64,000 nucleotides of DNA from Stenopsyche tienmushanensis (Eukaryota > Arthropoda > Insecta > Trichoptera > Stenopsychidae), in assembly GCA_008973525.1 (NCBI GenBank), contig WACJ01000126.1, positions 930,001-994,000 of the forward strand, given 5' to 3'. This document shows positions 55,396 through 64,000 of the stretch, in pieces. Position 1 is the stretch's first letter. Each line of letters opens with the position of its first letter. The position numbers and the translations under genes are program-made. The notes beneath the pieces are model-generated. The model saw only the letters and a list, made by a program, of their open reading frames with translations, did not search any database and was not told the origin of the DNA.

Positions 55396-56030
55396 TTGTA
55401 ATAGATAGCATAACTTAATTATATTTCGTGCTACATTCCAATGAAATCCAACAAAATAGTCCCCTAACAACAGTCCCTTGTACTATTATGAGCCAAATAT
55501 GGAATATAGATATGTGGGCGTAATTTAATAAGATCAATGAAGATGATGGCGAAATTCGTGTCACATTTCCTAAAGTTCTACGATAATAAAATTCAAGCAT
55601 TTTGATTAGTAGTTGTTACAATGGACCAGTTGATGAAGAAACTCCCCAATCCAAATATGCTTGTAAAAGGGAATAGAACATTTTAAAAATGTATTTCTTA
55701 TTTAAGTTATAACTAATTTTCTTTCATTATAACTATACTGGTTCTATAATATAAGATTCAAAGTACTTAAATGTACACACAACTTATATTATTTATTTTT
55801 ATAGGACACCAGCGAATACCAGGCATGCATTGCAATGCCATAAGCGCTTAATAATTATTTAAAAAGAAACACATTACGTGGTTTATTGCTGCAAGCTTAA
55901 GAGCTGGGATCCAAAATCATATGGACCATTTCTCTCCCCGTCCCCGCAGCTCAAACTTTATTTCATCAAACCAATATGCGCCAGCATGGTGCCTCCATAC
56001 AATTTTTATAATGCCTGTGTTATTTCCGCA
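55396..56030. other. No gene recognised
   Basis: AT-rich DNA that ends in the left border of an RTE-like tail. The plus frame 55878-56093 runs into that repeat and is not a gene. Confidence 0.3.
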
Positions 56031-56270
56031 AATGTAAACAGTAAGTTGACAAAGTTTTATCGCAATCGGTTGAACGGTATGGAAGCGCATTGAATACGGA
56101 CAAACAAACATGGATTTTTATATATTAGACTATGCTTATGTTACTCGCGCAATCTTTAACAATAAATGGACGAAGTTTTATCGCAATCTGATGAACGGTA
56201 TGGAAGCGCATTACATACGAACAAAGAAATATTAATTTTTATATATTAGAAGATTAAGATTTCAGAATTA
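56031..56270 (+). repeat. RTE-like 3' tail with the 121-bp dimer, second copy
   Basis: AAGTTTTATCGCAATC begins at 56052 and again at 56173. Each unit continues with TGAACGGTATGGAAGCGCAT and ACATACGAACAAAGAAA or its variant; ACTATGCTTATGTTACTCGC and GCAATCTTTAACAATAAATG lie between the units. Order and spacing are the same as at 22263 and 22384. Confidence 0.5.
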
Positions 56271-56539
56271 AAATTTAAAATATAAAAAACTTAATCTTAG
56301 AACTAAAACAGAGAAACGTGTTTTCATTCATTTTATTTTGTATATAATAATTTAATATATTGTTTATCTTATAATTGTTCAAGCTATCAAAAACAAAGGG
56401 AAGATAAGCTAAATGACAGCCACAGTATAAAAAAGAGTCCTGCGAACAGACAAAGATAAGATGTCTTGGACACTGGAAGTCTTTAGTGAAAGATGTTGAT
56501 AAATATTTTAATCGTACGTTAAACGTAGAAGAAATGTTA
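56271..56539. other. AT-rich gap
   Basis: The phrase AAACAAAGGGAAGATAA at 56391-56407 also occurs at 35000-35016, just before a mariner HTH region, so more mariner-derived DNA is likely here. The 140-codon minus frame 56275-56697 spans this gap and the mariner fragment and is not a gene. Confidence 0.3.
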
Positions 56540-56700
56540 GAAAAACTGGCTGTAGAAGAAGAGGAGGAATTGACCAGTGCTAGTGTTTTCGATGTTCTGT
56601 TTATAGTGAAAACCATCAAGCTCCTCAAAATAGATATCAACCACTGATTCCACTTTTTCATTGTTGGCAAATATTTTACCACCGAGCCTTTTATCAAGTT
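56540..56700 (-). mobile_element. mariner C-terminal fragment
   Basis: On the minus strand 56698-56560 reads LDKRLGGKIFANNEKVESVV followed by DIYFEELDGFHYKQNIE, the segment just after the third catalytic residue in mariner transposases (family form LGGKRFxSNEEVxxAVxxYFxELDxSxYKxGIE). Confidence 0.65.
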
Positions 56701-56854
56701 TTGAAAAAAAAAGAAAGATGTGTGAATTGGTGCCTTATAAACCTTAAGTATTCAAGGTTTCAACCAGCTAGATTTTGTAACTTAAAACTAAAAAACTAGC
56801 AAAGATAGCAGCATAAATGAGTAACATTCATAAATACGTCATATTTATGGGTAG

Positions 56855-57180
56855 ACTTACTATACAATCGTTCGCGATCTATATAAGTTAGCCTCTGAGG
56901 AAGCTTTTGTGATCGTACAGATCAAAGAAGTCTGTGTGTCCATCGCGTCCGCTTTTCAGACCGCTGACATTACGAATGAGTGCCTTGTCATAACCGAACG
57001 TGTCTACAGAGCGATTACAAACTCTCATTACAAAACTAAATTGTGCGAAGAAAACTGATGGGTTGTTTAAATTTGTTGTCTTTATTTGTTGCGGGTTTAA
57101 AGTCAGCAGGGTCAACAAGAAACGAGGGATTAAACAATTTAGTATATATTAAAAAAACGGACAGTCAATCAGTGCTGATA
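56855..57180 (+). repeat. Interspersed repeat family E, copy 5
   Basis: CTTTTGTGATCGTACAGATC, GTCCGCTTTTCAGACCGCTG, TACGAATGAGTGCCTTGTCA, GATTACAAACTCTCATTACA, GAAGAAAACTGATGGGTTGT and GGGATTAAACAATTTAGTAT with AAAAACGGACAGTCAATC. The middle is shortened, and the hairpin stem has one mismatch. Confidence 0.6.
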
Positions 57181-57394
57181 TATTTCAATATAATGATATA
57201 TTTTATTTTAATCTTAATTCGAATTTTACGACATATTTATGAAACAAATGAACGCCTAAACATTTATACACGAGTGCGAAAATGTAATTTAGAGCGCTCC
57301 ACATTAAATCCGTCGATAACTGTAAACAAACAAATATACACTAATTAACGATCAATTGAATCGAGATTGCATCTCAAAGCGTATTTAAACACAC

Positions 57395-57725
57395 TTATTA
57401 AAATGTCCGTTAACGATCGACGTCGATCGACGTCCGGCCGTCGCCAAATTGACTTGCGTGGTCATGGTCGCAGAACGCGCGAACGGAACGACTGCCGACC
57501 ACATGACACGCCGAATTCAAAGCGCGGCGACACCGTCACAGCGCCGACTGTCATTTCACACTCGCTTTATTCATTGCGGCGCGTATCCGATGAGTTTGCG
57601 GAAAAATCTCAAATTTGCGATCGTTGCGTTTTCCGGTAGACTTCCGATTCGCCATTTCTCCCGGCGATTATTCGACGCGACAAAGTGTATCGCTCCGAGA
57701 CTCCGAGAGGCGAAATTACCGCTAT
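57395..57725 (+). other. CpG-rich island with two overlapping open frames
   Basis: The density of CG dinucleotides (GATCGACGTCGATCGACGTC; GCGCGGCGACACCGTCACAG) is far above that of the surroundings. Frames 57367-57639 and 57449-57736 overlap on the plus strand; the first is strongly basic (NDRRRSTSGRRQIDLRGHGR). It could be a promoter/first exon or a GC-rich element. I do not recognise a product. Confidence 0.4.
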
Positions 57726-58564
57726 GCCAATTATGATTATTTACGCCAAATATTAATGTAAACGATACCGATTTACAGTGTTACTGTACGTGCTTATTAC
57801 GTGCCCATTGTTTAAAATAGATCCGACGATTTAAAAGTCATCACAGCGCTGAACTTGGCTTTGAACCGAACATAACCTTGAAAAAAGTTGATCGATTTAA
57901 TTATTTCGTGATGTGCATTTTTCGATACGCATTTCTCCACCGGTATAATTATTGCGCTCATGAAAACAGCGGTATTATGGCTCGATTGTGTTTATGAGAC
58001 TCGTTAAGTCTATGGGAATAACAGATTGATGGAATAATGGCATAGCGTCTTGGCGCATGCGCACCTTCGGAAGATCTCGATTTTATAACCATGCCAGGCC
58101 ATCCTTTCGAAATTCCTGAAATCAGGGGTTTTAAACTTATATAATCCGAGGACCACGCCTAGAATAACATTTTTTTTACGGACCCCATCCCAACACTATG
58201 AACTTCACGGGTCTTATTTGACCCACACCAGAAAATCAGTCGTTACACGCATATTTTTGTATTGTTTGCATAAATATGGATTGGGGTGAAATTAAATAAG
58301 CATTTCTTACAAAAATTAGTAATTAAACTAGACTAACACTCTTTGGTTAGTGTATTTGAAAAAAAAAATTTTTTTTTTAAAAAGTCAAGCTAATACTAAA
58401 CAATAATACTTCTCATATCCTCTAAATAACAAAAAATGCGTATAGAATACGGTTGTTGTTTTAAAAAAAAAACAGCCGCGCACTATCATGATATGTATTT
58501 GGTACACCATATGGAATTTTGAAAAATCTTGAATTCCGTATCCATTTTATTTCATATCGATATT
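57726..58564. other. No gene recognised; hAT-type end at 58123
   Basis: CAGGGGTTTTAAACTTATAT followed by AATCCGAGGACCACG at 58123-58158 looks like a hAT terminus (CAGGGGTTTTCAAAC...GGACCACG). No partner end was seen. Poly-A and poly-T runs lie at 58358-58383. Confidence 0.35.
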
Positions 58565-58800
58565 CCTTTTCGACTCGTTCACGACCTTATTTGCCGTGAG
58601 TTATCTATGTAAGTTAGCCTCTGAGGGCAACAAAAAAACACGCAAATGAAAATGCCGCAAAACCATAAGAGGACGGAGTGGCCACAAGGTATGTCGGTCC
58701 AACTGGTCCGCTCTTCGGACCACTGACGTGACGAATGAACACCTCGCGATCGAACGCCATACCCGAATGTCCACAAAACGATTACAAACTCCCATTCCTT
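58565..58800 (+). repeat. Interspersed repeat family E, copy 6
   Basis: TCGACTCGTTCACGACCTTA, AAGTTAGCCTCTGAGGGCAA, ATAAGAGGACGGAGTGGCCA, GGTCCGCTCTTCGGACCACT, GAACACCTCGCGATCGAACG and CGATTACAAACTCCCATT. It is preceded by TTTCATATCGATATTCC, a hAT family fragment. Confidence 0.6.
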
Positions 58801-59109
58801 TTATTTCTTCGTGTTTTCTTCCAAAACAATATAATTTTTTCTCTTTAGATCAATAGAAAAAAATGCATTCTCTTTTATACGATGTAGTATAAATGGCATT
58901 ACAAGGTCCAAAACTATTTTCCTAATATATTTGTTCCTGTTCAGTTGTTTTGCAGGGTTCGAAGCTTTCCAAAATACAAATCCATTAGATGAACAAATAT
59001 TCAAATAGTGCATGTATGCATAGGTGCATCATGGTGCATAGATGAAATCATGATCACACTTTGGCTCTCAAAAAACCTCTTCATTATTGTCGAAATATTC
59101 ACTGATATT
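58801..59109. other. No feature seen
   Basis: AT-rich DNA without a repeat match. Minus frames are short and unmotivated. Confidence 0.25.
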
Positions 59110-59480
59110 GGAAAAAGTAATGTAGCGTACGATGCCCCACCTGATTTACGGTGTCGCTGCGGTTGAGAGCACCGCGACGCAATCCGTAAAAATGGTCCTG
59201 ACTCACGAGTCGGCTGCGATGAACGATGGAACACGTTTATGATTTCATTCATCAATAAAATGTAGAACAATCGACACAATTCAATTATCACACAGCTGGA
59301 GAACCAGTGGCAAGCAAGAGAACGTGCGTAGTACGGAACAAACGGGTGATGGACCACCCGGTGCTAGACGTTTTGTCGAACCCTCTTCTCAAACTCGAAG
59401 ATAGTCGTTCGAGGAGATACTTCTCTGTTGGGGTCTGGTAGACAACTCCGTAGTAATGGGCGCCTTTTCTTCCCAGCTTA
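59110..59480 (+). repeat. LTR-like repeat family B, 5' part only
   Basis: CACGAGTCGGCTGCGATGAA with CGATGGAACACG, then ATAGTCGTTCGAGGAGATAC, TTCTCTGTTGGGGTCTGGTA and GGGCGCCTTTTCTTCCCAGC match 12890-13090 in order. The 3' half with AATAAA is missing. Confidence 0.55.
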
Positions 59481-59904
59481 ATGTTTTCTATTGCGTTGCA
59501 AAATCCCGGCGATTGCTTTGGTACTCATTCATTTAGATAATTAAGCTTAATTGCTTACTTTGATTACCGCCGGGTTCCTTTTTGAAAACCAGCCGCTATT
59601 TGGACAATTGGTGCCTTTTGACAATCTGCCGCTGTTTTTATAATTCGCCGCTGATGCGATGACACCTCATGGAAGGTCGGGAGTGTCCTCATCATCCGAG
59701 TATCACTACTTCATTGCAGAAATCTATTCTTAAACATATAAAAACCGAAATTGATAAGCTTGCAATTTTTCTAGTTTTTCCTTTCGCGTTACAGTAAATA
59801 ATGCACCCAATGAAAAAAGTTGCGTATTTGGTATAGTGGGTTAAAATTGACCCAGACGGCTACATATCGTAGCTTCTACGGGAGCTACAAGTTTGCCCCC
59901 AGCA
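59481..59904. other. No gene recognised
   Basis: Contains a stretch with repeated GCCGCTGTTTTTATAATTCG-like phrases at 59570-59660 (CAGCCGCTATTTGGACAATT; CTGCCGCTGTTTTTATAATT), which recalls short diverged tandem units. No frame was assigned. Confidence 0.3.
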
Positions 59905-60650
59905 GTAGCTTAGGAGGTTAAGTAACGCAAGGTCTGCTAAAATCATCGCTGCTGTGCGTGAGAGTGTGCGGAAACACTCGAGGCAGTCAATTTCTCATAA
60001 TTCACAAGAATTTGGCCTAAATTCGACTAGAACTTGGCGTTTTTGTAACGGGACTTGGGTCTGCACCCGTATAAAATCCAACTGATCCAGGAACTTAAAG
60101 CAAATGACAAAAAGCAACGCCGTGTGTTCGCTGATTGAGTTCTGGAGCAATTGGAAGTAGATCCAAATTTCGCCAAAATAATCATCTTAAGCGACGAGAC
60201 CCATTTTTGGATAAATGGATGTGTAAACAAGCAAAATTTGGGACGATACCAATCCACACTAGTTATACCAGCACCAAATTCATCCCGAGTTCACCAAAGT
60301 CATTGTTTGGTGCGGATTTTAGTCTGGCGGAATTATCAGTCCGTACTTGTTTCAAAACGAATTCCTTTGGGACTCTCTTAAATTGCAGGACTACGCGTAT
60401 TAACTGTAAACAATTAATGTCCTCAAAGTCAACATAACGAACGCCATCCAGCAAATTTAGCCGTATTTATGCGACAGTCATCGAAAATTAGACCGCCCGA
60501 ATACGCGCCACCAAGCAAAGCCGCGGTGGACATTTGAACGACGTTATACTTCATACTTAATGCCATAAAATATTCTTTCAGATAAATAAAAAAATGAGTA
60601 GATATCTCACACACAACTTGTTTTATTTACAATTGAAAATTCAGCGTCCT
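59905..60650 (+). mobile_element. mariner/Tc1-like transposon with a long decayed transposase
   Basis: The plus strand reads SAKIIAAVRESVRKHSRQSI then SHNSQEFGLNSTRTWR (N-terminal DNA-binding region), LHPYKIQLIQELKANDKKQR (after frame changes), VLEQLEVDPNFAKIIILSDE then THFWINGCVNKQN (first catalytic block; family form FSDEAHFWLNGYVNKQN) and finally VNITNAIQQI with the C-terminal end. The middle with the second D is shortened. Frames are broken at least three times. The 3' 200 bp are repeated inverted at 9825-10060. Confidence 0.8.
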
Positions 60651-61260
60651 TATTGAATACACTGATATCATTTTCATTATGATATCAATTCAGAATCAAA
60701 TTCCATTATTATCAATACAATAGACCATAGCATATTTTTTAAGGAAAAATAACGCATTTATTTATTTACACCCCGCCGAAATAAACATTGAAGATGTACT
60801 CAAGTGCATCTATTGTATGAAGCAAAACAGATGTTTCCTTCCCAGTTTTAAAATATCTTATGCTTGTCTTTCATCAAATAAATGCTCAAGACAACAAATT
60901 CTGAGACGCTATTACAATAATACGCTTACAAATTAATGATCGCCGATAGATATTTACTCAATAACAGTGTAATTAGCTTATAATTATTCTAATGTAGGAT
61001 GAAAAATTGTTGGCTTAAAGTTGTGGCCGTGTGTTGTGTAATATATAATAAAATAAGCTTGCTACGTGTTAAGTGGTTGTTTTATGCCACGTATAGACAC
61101 AAACACACTACAAACGATTCTCCCTTTCTTTCCGACCAATTGCCGCTTGGAGTTTTACTTTTCGTAATGTTCAGGTCAATTTGCCCTACCGCGCCTATCA
61201 AGCTTCATTTCAAAAACAAGTTTCCCATAGATCCGATAAATTTACAACTGGATTCAAATA
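60651..61260 (+). other. Unassigned, with repeat family J copy 2 at 61000-61080
   Basis: GTTGTGTAATATATAATAAA followed by ATAAGCTTGCTAC matches 4451-4483. The part 61130-61215 is more even in composition and ends TTTCCCATAG, which could be an acceptor for the candidate exon that follows. Confidence 0.35.
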
Positions 61261-61431
61261 ATGTATACGGACTCTAAGAACGAGACATTTGAATTGTGTT
61301 CATGTCTAAAATCTAATGGACCGAGAAAGATTCAAATGAATGGCGACCTCGGACATGCGATACGAGGACTGTCCCAGAGTAAAAGTCAGTATTTACAAAG
61401 CTTATCTCCATCTGAACTGAACGATATGAAG
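61261..61431 (+). CDS. Candidate coding exon, unidentified
   Basis: ATG at 61261 opens 57 codons that end in AAG directly before GTAAATATG, a good donor. The peptide contains ETFELCSCLKSNGPRKIQMN and LSQSKSQYLQSLSPSELNDM. It reads like ordinary protein and has no stop, but the frame is closed by TAA upstream, so it would have to be a first coding exon. A hAT fragment starts about ten bases after the donor, so if this is a gene its intron received the transposon. It may also be a chance frame or retrocopy. Confidence 0.3.
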
Positions 61432-61439
61432 GTAAATAT

Positions 61440-61910
61440 GATCAAAAATTACTAATACAAAATTAATCGTTGGAGGTATCATCATCACATATTTAAATGC
61501 TAGTTCGAGATGATGACCGCGTGAGGACCCATTTTCGTTTAACACCATCAAAATGACTGATAAGATTCCTTTCTGCTGAGACGCGGATTAAAACTCGCAA
61601 AACTCCCGATTTACCGACAAAATATTTATTTCCGTCGCTGCAGATGAATACTCATATACTGTAATACTTTGATGTGATTCGTAAGTATATTACGGAAGAA
61701 TACAAAAATTCTGAACCCCGTATCTATAATATTTCATATCGATAATCACATTATTAGAGTAAAGGTGTAGTAAATACATCACCGGTAGGGAAAGATTAAT
61801 ACAACAATTTGAAAAATATATATGTACTGTATATATGTATACATAGATTAGACAGTTATTGATCTCCGGGGCGTCGCCTAAGCTTGTCAATTAGTAGTTA
61901 CGCCACTGTT
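61440..61910 (-). mobile_element. hAT family copy
   Basis: It begins TGATCAAAAATTACTAATAC (cf. 32970), then matches 33190-33610 in order: TCGTTGGAGGTATCATCATC, CTAGTTCGAGATGATGACCG, TCCTTTCTGCTGAGACGCGG, ACATCACCGGTAGGGAAAGA. On the minus strand LELAFKYVMMIPPT of the hAT C-terminal domain is still readable, while the ERAFSAA part is deleted. Confidence 0.7.
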
Positions 61911-62214
61911 TCCAAGCGTGGTGATGATTCTTTATTATTTTAATCGGGAAAGAAGTCGAACCGCAAATTAGAAAAATCTTAACTATTATTATCGACTGAA
62001 TTAAAAAATGAAAAGTGTGACAAATTTGTTAACGACTCATCTTACTTTTGGCATTTACTAATATAATATGTATGGACAAAAATAAGGATTTGGGTGGCCT
62101 GGATGAATGGATATGCGGCTGCGTATGACTAAGATGATGATAATAATTGTTTATAAATATAATAAAAATGTATATAATAATGGCTATGTAGCCGGACGGA
62201 TGAGATGGAGGTGG
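61911..62214. other. No feature seen
   Basis: AT-rich DNA between two repeats. GATGATGATAATAATTG near 62130 is a short impure triplet run. Confidence 0.25.
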
Positions 62215-62345
62215 ACTGGCGTTGAATAGAAAGTTTCTCGTCTTAAATAACTTCTTTATTGATCACGAGAGATTTGGCTGCGGGAAGGACGTCCTCCAGC
62301 AGCCAAGGCTATCCGACGATTCATCACGAATCGTTTTTCTTACTT
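62215..62345 (-). repeat. LTR-like repeat family B, inverted 3' part
   Basis: AATAACTTCTTTATTGATCA, GAGAGATTTGGCTGCGGGAA, GGACGTCCTCCAGCAGCCAA and GGCTATCCGACGATTCATCA are the reverse complement of 13260-13350, including the AATAAA end. Confidence 0.6.
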
Positions 62346-63784
62346 GCAAATAAAGTTTAAAAATGAAAATTGATTCAATGTTAGTTCTTACTTGTTTTCA
62401 AACTGATGGTGTCAAAATGGCTCGACATTATTCGCTTTTGTGCACTTTTTTCGATCGGCAATAAAAGGATTAAAGATATTTTAATCTTGCAGTAGACTGC
62501 ACTAAGATGACAGTTTAATTTATCACGCTGTGCAGCGGGCATTCCGCTCGCTATAACCGTTATATCTTTATAACTGAGGCGCTTGTAGTGATAGAAGTCG
62601 ACCAAATATGTCTATTGAATTTGAATAAAAAGCACTGATCTTTGTATGATTTGGTCACCAAATATAAGTAATATTTATCCTTTTCGGCATCTGCTCTCGA
62701 GAAAAGACTTATCACGTTAATGGAGTAGATATATCGTCTGCTCCGTTGCGATTGATTGTGTTTTGATGACGTGCATAATTGTGAAATCGGTCACAATCTC
62801 GCAGATATATTCGTTTTCAATAAATCAATGTAGCTGTTATTTTTTAATAAATGGAACATCTCTTAATCATGCAGCTGATGTGCACTGTGTCAAGTCGTCG
62901 TTTCACTGCGATTCATCGACAGTCTTGCACAGACTGCGGCGAAAATATTCGAGGAGCATGTGGCGCTTTTGATATCACCACTATTTTCTGCAGTAAAAGC
63001 TTTAATTATAGAGCCTTAAACGATTCTGTACCGTTTCGCGTTTACGACTTGCAAAACGGTGTCTCAAGGCTCGAAACGTGATGTTACAGTTCCTGTTTGC
63101 ATCAACGGGATGAGCATTAAGAATTTATTTCTCGAACAGATCAACGATGCTGAATGCGATTTCCCCATCCCATTGTTTGTTTATCGATCATAGAAAATCT
63201 CAAAAATTATCTGCGAAATTACAAAAGGACTATTGTGCAAATTTCGTATTAATTGTTTAAAGAAATGTATTCATTTTGTTTGGATAAGATATAAATAATT
63301 ATGATATCTGATGATTTCAAAATATGCTTATTGTTGCATTTTCCAATATAAAGCCAAATCGCATTGGATTTAACATTTATATCGGTTCGGTTACGGTTTT
63401 CGTTCCAGTTCGACGTCCTGTAATATTCCACCCCGCATTGTAAAGGGGCGATCTTCTATTTCCATATCGATATCAGGCCACACTTTTAGAAAGGAAAATG
63501 CAATGCGGAGTATGTGCGTTCGGATAATGCTCTGTAGTGCGTTTTCTAATCACGAGGAAATGAAGAAAAAAACGCAGAATACATGTTCTCGTTCCGCCAT
63601 TGTACGCTGATGAAGTATGCTTTCTATTCGATTCTGCAGAGAGAGTATAGGCGAAAAAAGTCACTAAAAGATCAATGAAACAATTGTTACGAGGCGATCA
63701 TTCTAGAGATCGCGGCGCGTTTGATGACACGATGCAAAAATGCAAGTTCCATCATTGGATATCCACAATCAACGGGTTAAATAC
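62346..63784. other. No gene assigned
   Basis: Plus frames at 62763-62972 and 62851-63081 overlap; the latter has CTDCGENIRGACG with four cysteines but no known domain. The area is less AT-rich than average and shows no repeat match, so it may be unique DNA. Confidence 0.3.
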
Positions 63785-64000
63785 AACAAAAGGCAGTGTA
63801 TTCAACATTTCGCATCAACATTTATACATGAGAAAGCTCTGTTCGAAGTGAGTAGCACGTTTGCTTACACTCGACCAACGCGTCCACAATTCAGAGCGCT
63901 GTTTGCAGCCATTTTAGCGCAATAAAAATGATTTTTTTCGTGCAGTATGTGATAATGGATGAAACATCAATCAAATCGACAGTCAGCAGCGAACAGCATC
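63785..64000 (+). mobile_element. mariner fragment running off the window end
   Basis: GGCAGTGTATTCAACATTTC followed by GCATCAACATTTATACATGAGAAAGCTCTGTTCGAAGTG, with CAACGCGTCCACAATTCAGA and GCGCTGTTTGCAGCCATTTT, matches 49748-49890 and 32165-32300. Decoded residues include RPQFRAL and, after a frame change, YVIMDETS, close to the first catalytic block MDETW. The element continues beyond 64000. Confidence 0.75.

Noticed and set aside
56275..56697. 140-codon minus-strand frame
   Set aside because: It mixes a different frame of a mariner C-terminal fragment with AT-rich flank; no domain of its own.
62851..63081. Cysteine-containing frame as a zinc-binding protein
   Set aside because: Spacing of the cysteines fits no zinc-finger type and two frames overlap there.
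1..64000. CRISPR array, toxin-antitoxin, phage or bacterial operon
   Set aside because: No regularly spaced direct repeats, no operon-like gene packing, and spliced eukaryotic genes are present.

Overview
This window looks like nuclear DNA of an insect. The base composition is AT-rich, genes are split by short introns with GT/AG borders, and most of the sequence is decayed transposable elements of kinds common in insects: mariner, Tigger/pogo-like, hAT, a piggyBac-type MITE, R1/I-like LINE remnants and LTR-like repeats. I cannot name the species. I see no bacterial operons, CRISPR array, rRNA or convincing tRNA.

Only two cellular genes can be identified, and they lie side by side on the minus strand. 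The first (26808-29275) is a ten-exon CLUAP1/IFT38 (qilin) orthologue, an intraflagellar-transport-B subunit needed to build cilia. A perfect X-box, the RFX-factor site typical of ciliary genes, sits 52 bp upstream of its start codon. The second (30299-31541) is a four-exon ICT1/MRPL58 orthologue, the mitoribosomal peptidyl-tRNA hydrolase, with its GGQ motif intact. A third gene on the plus strand is visible only as its last three exons (23183-26033). It encodes an unrecognised protein with a proline-rich stretch, a lysine/arginine-rich stretch and a serine-rich C-terminus. It converges on CLUAP1.

Layout: 1-22.5 kb is gene-poor and holds R1-like LINE fragments (863-2085, 8056-8560, 17510-18560), three LTR-like families, TA-flanked MITEs and a mariner DNA-binding fragment. 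The 23-31.6 kb stretch is the gene cluster. From 31.9 to 64 kb the sequence is again a transposon graveyard. It includes a mariner (34935-36735) interrupted by a TTAA-flanked piggyBac-type element, a Tigger-like element (41187-43700) interrupted by a mariner that itself carries a GC-rich insertion, several mariners sharing one terminal repeat, a Tigger N-terminal fragment (52168-52640) and four copies of one hAT family. A short near-perfect hairpin at 34582-34686 has the shape of a small-RNA precursor or fold-back MITE.

All transposase and reverse-transcriptase frames carry stops or frameshifts, so I expect no autonomous element here. I found no multi-gene system that looks new. The strongest leads are the X-box/CLUAP1 pairing, the hairpin, the unrecognised plus-strand gene and several nested or dimeric repeats. 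Repeat boundaries were judged by eye and are approximate unless a target-site duplication is stated.
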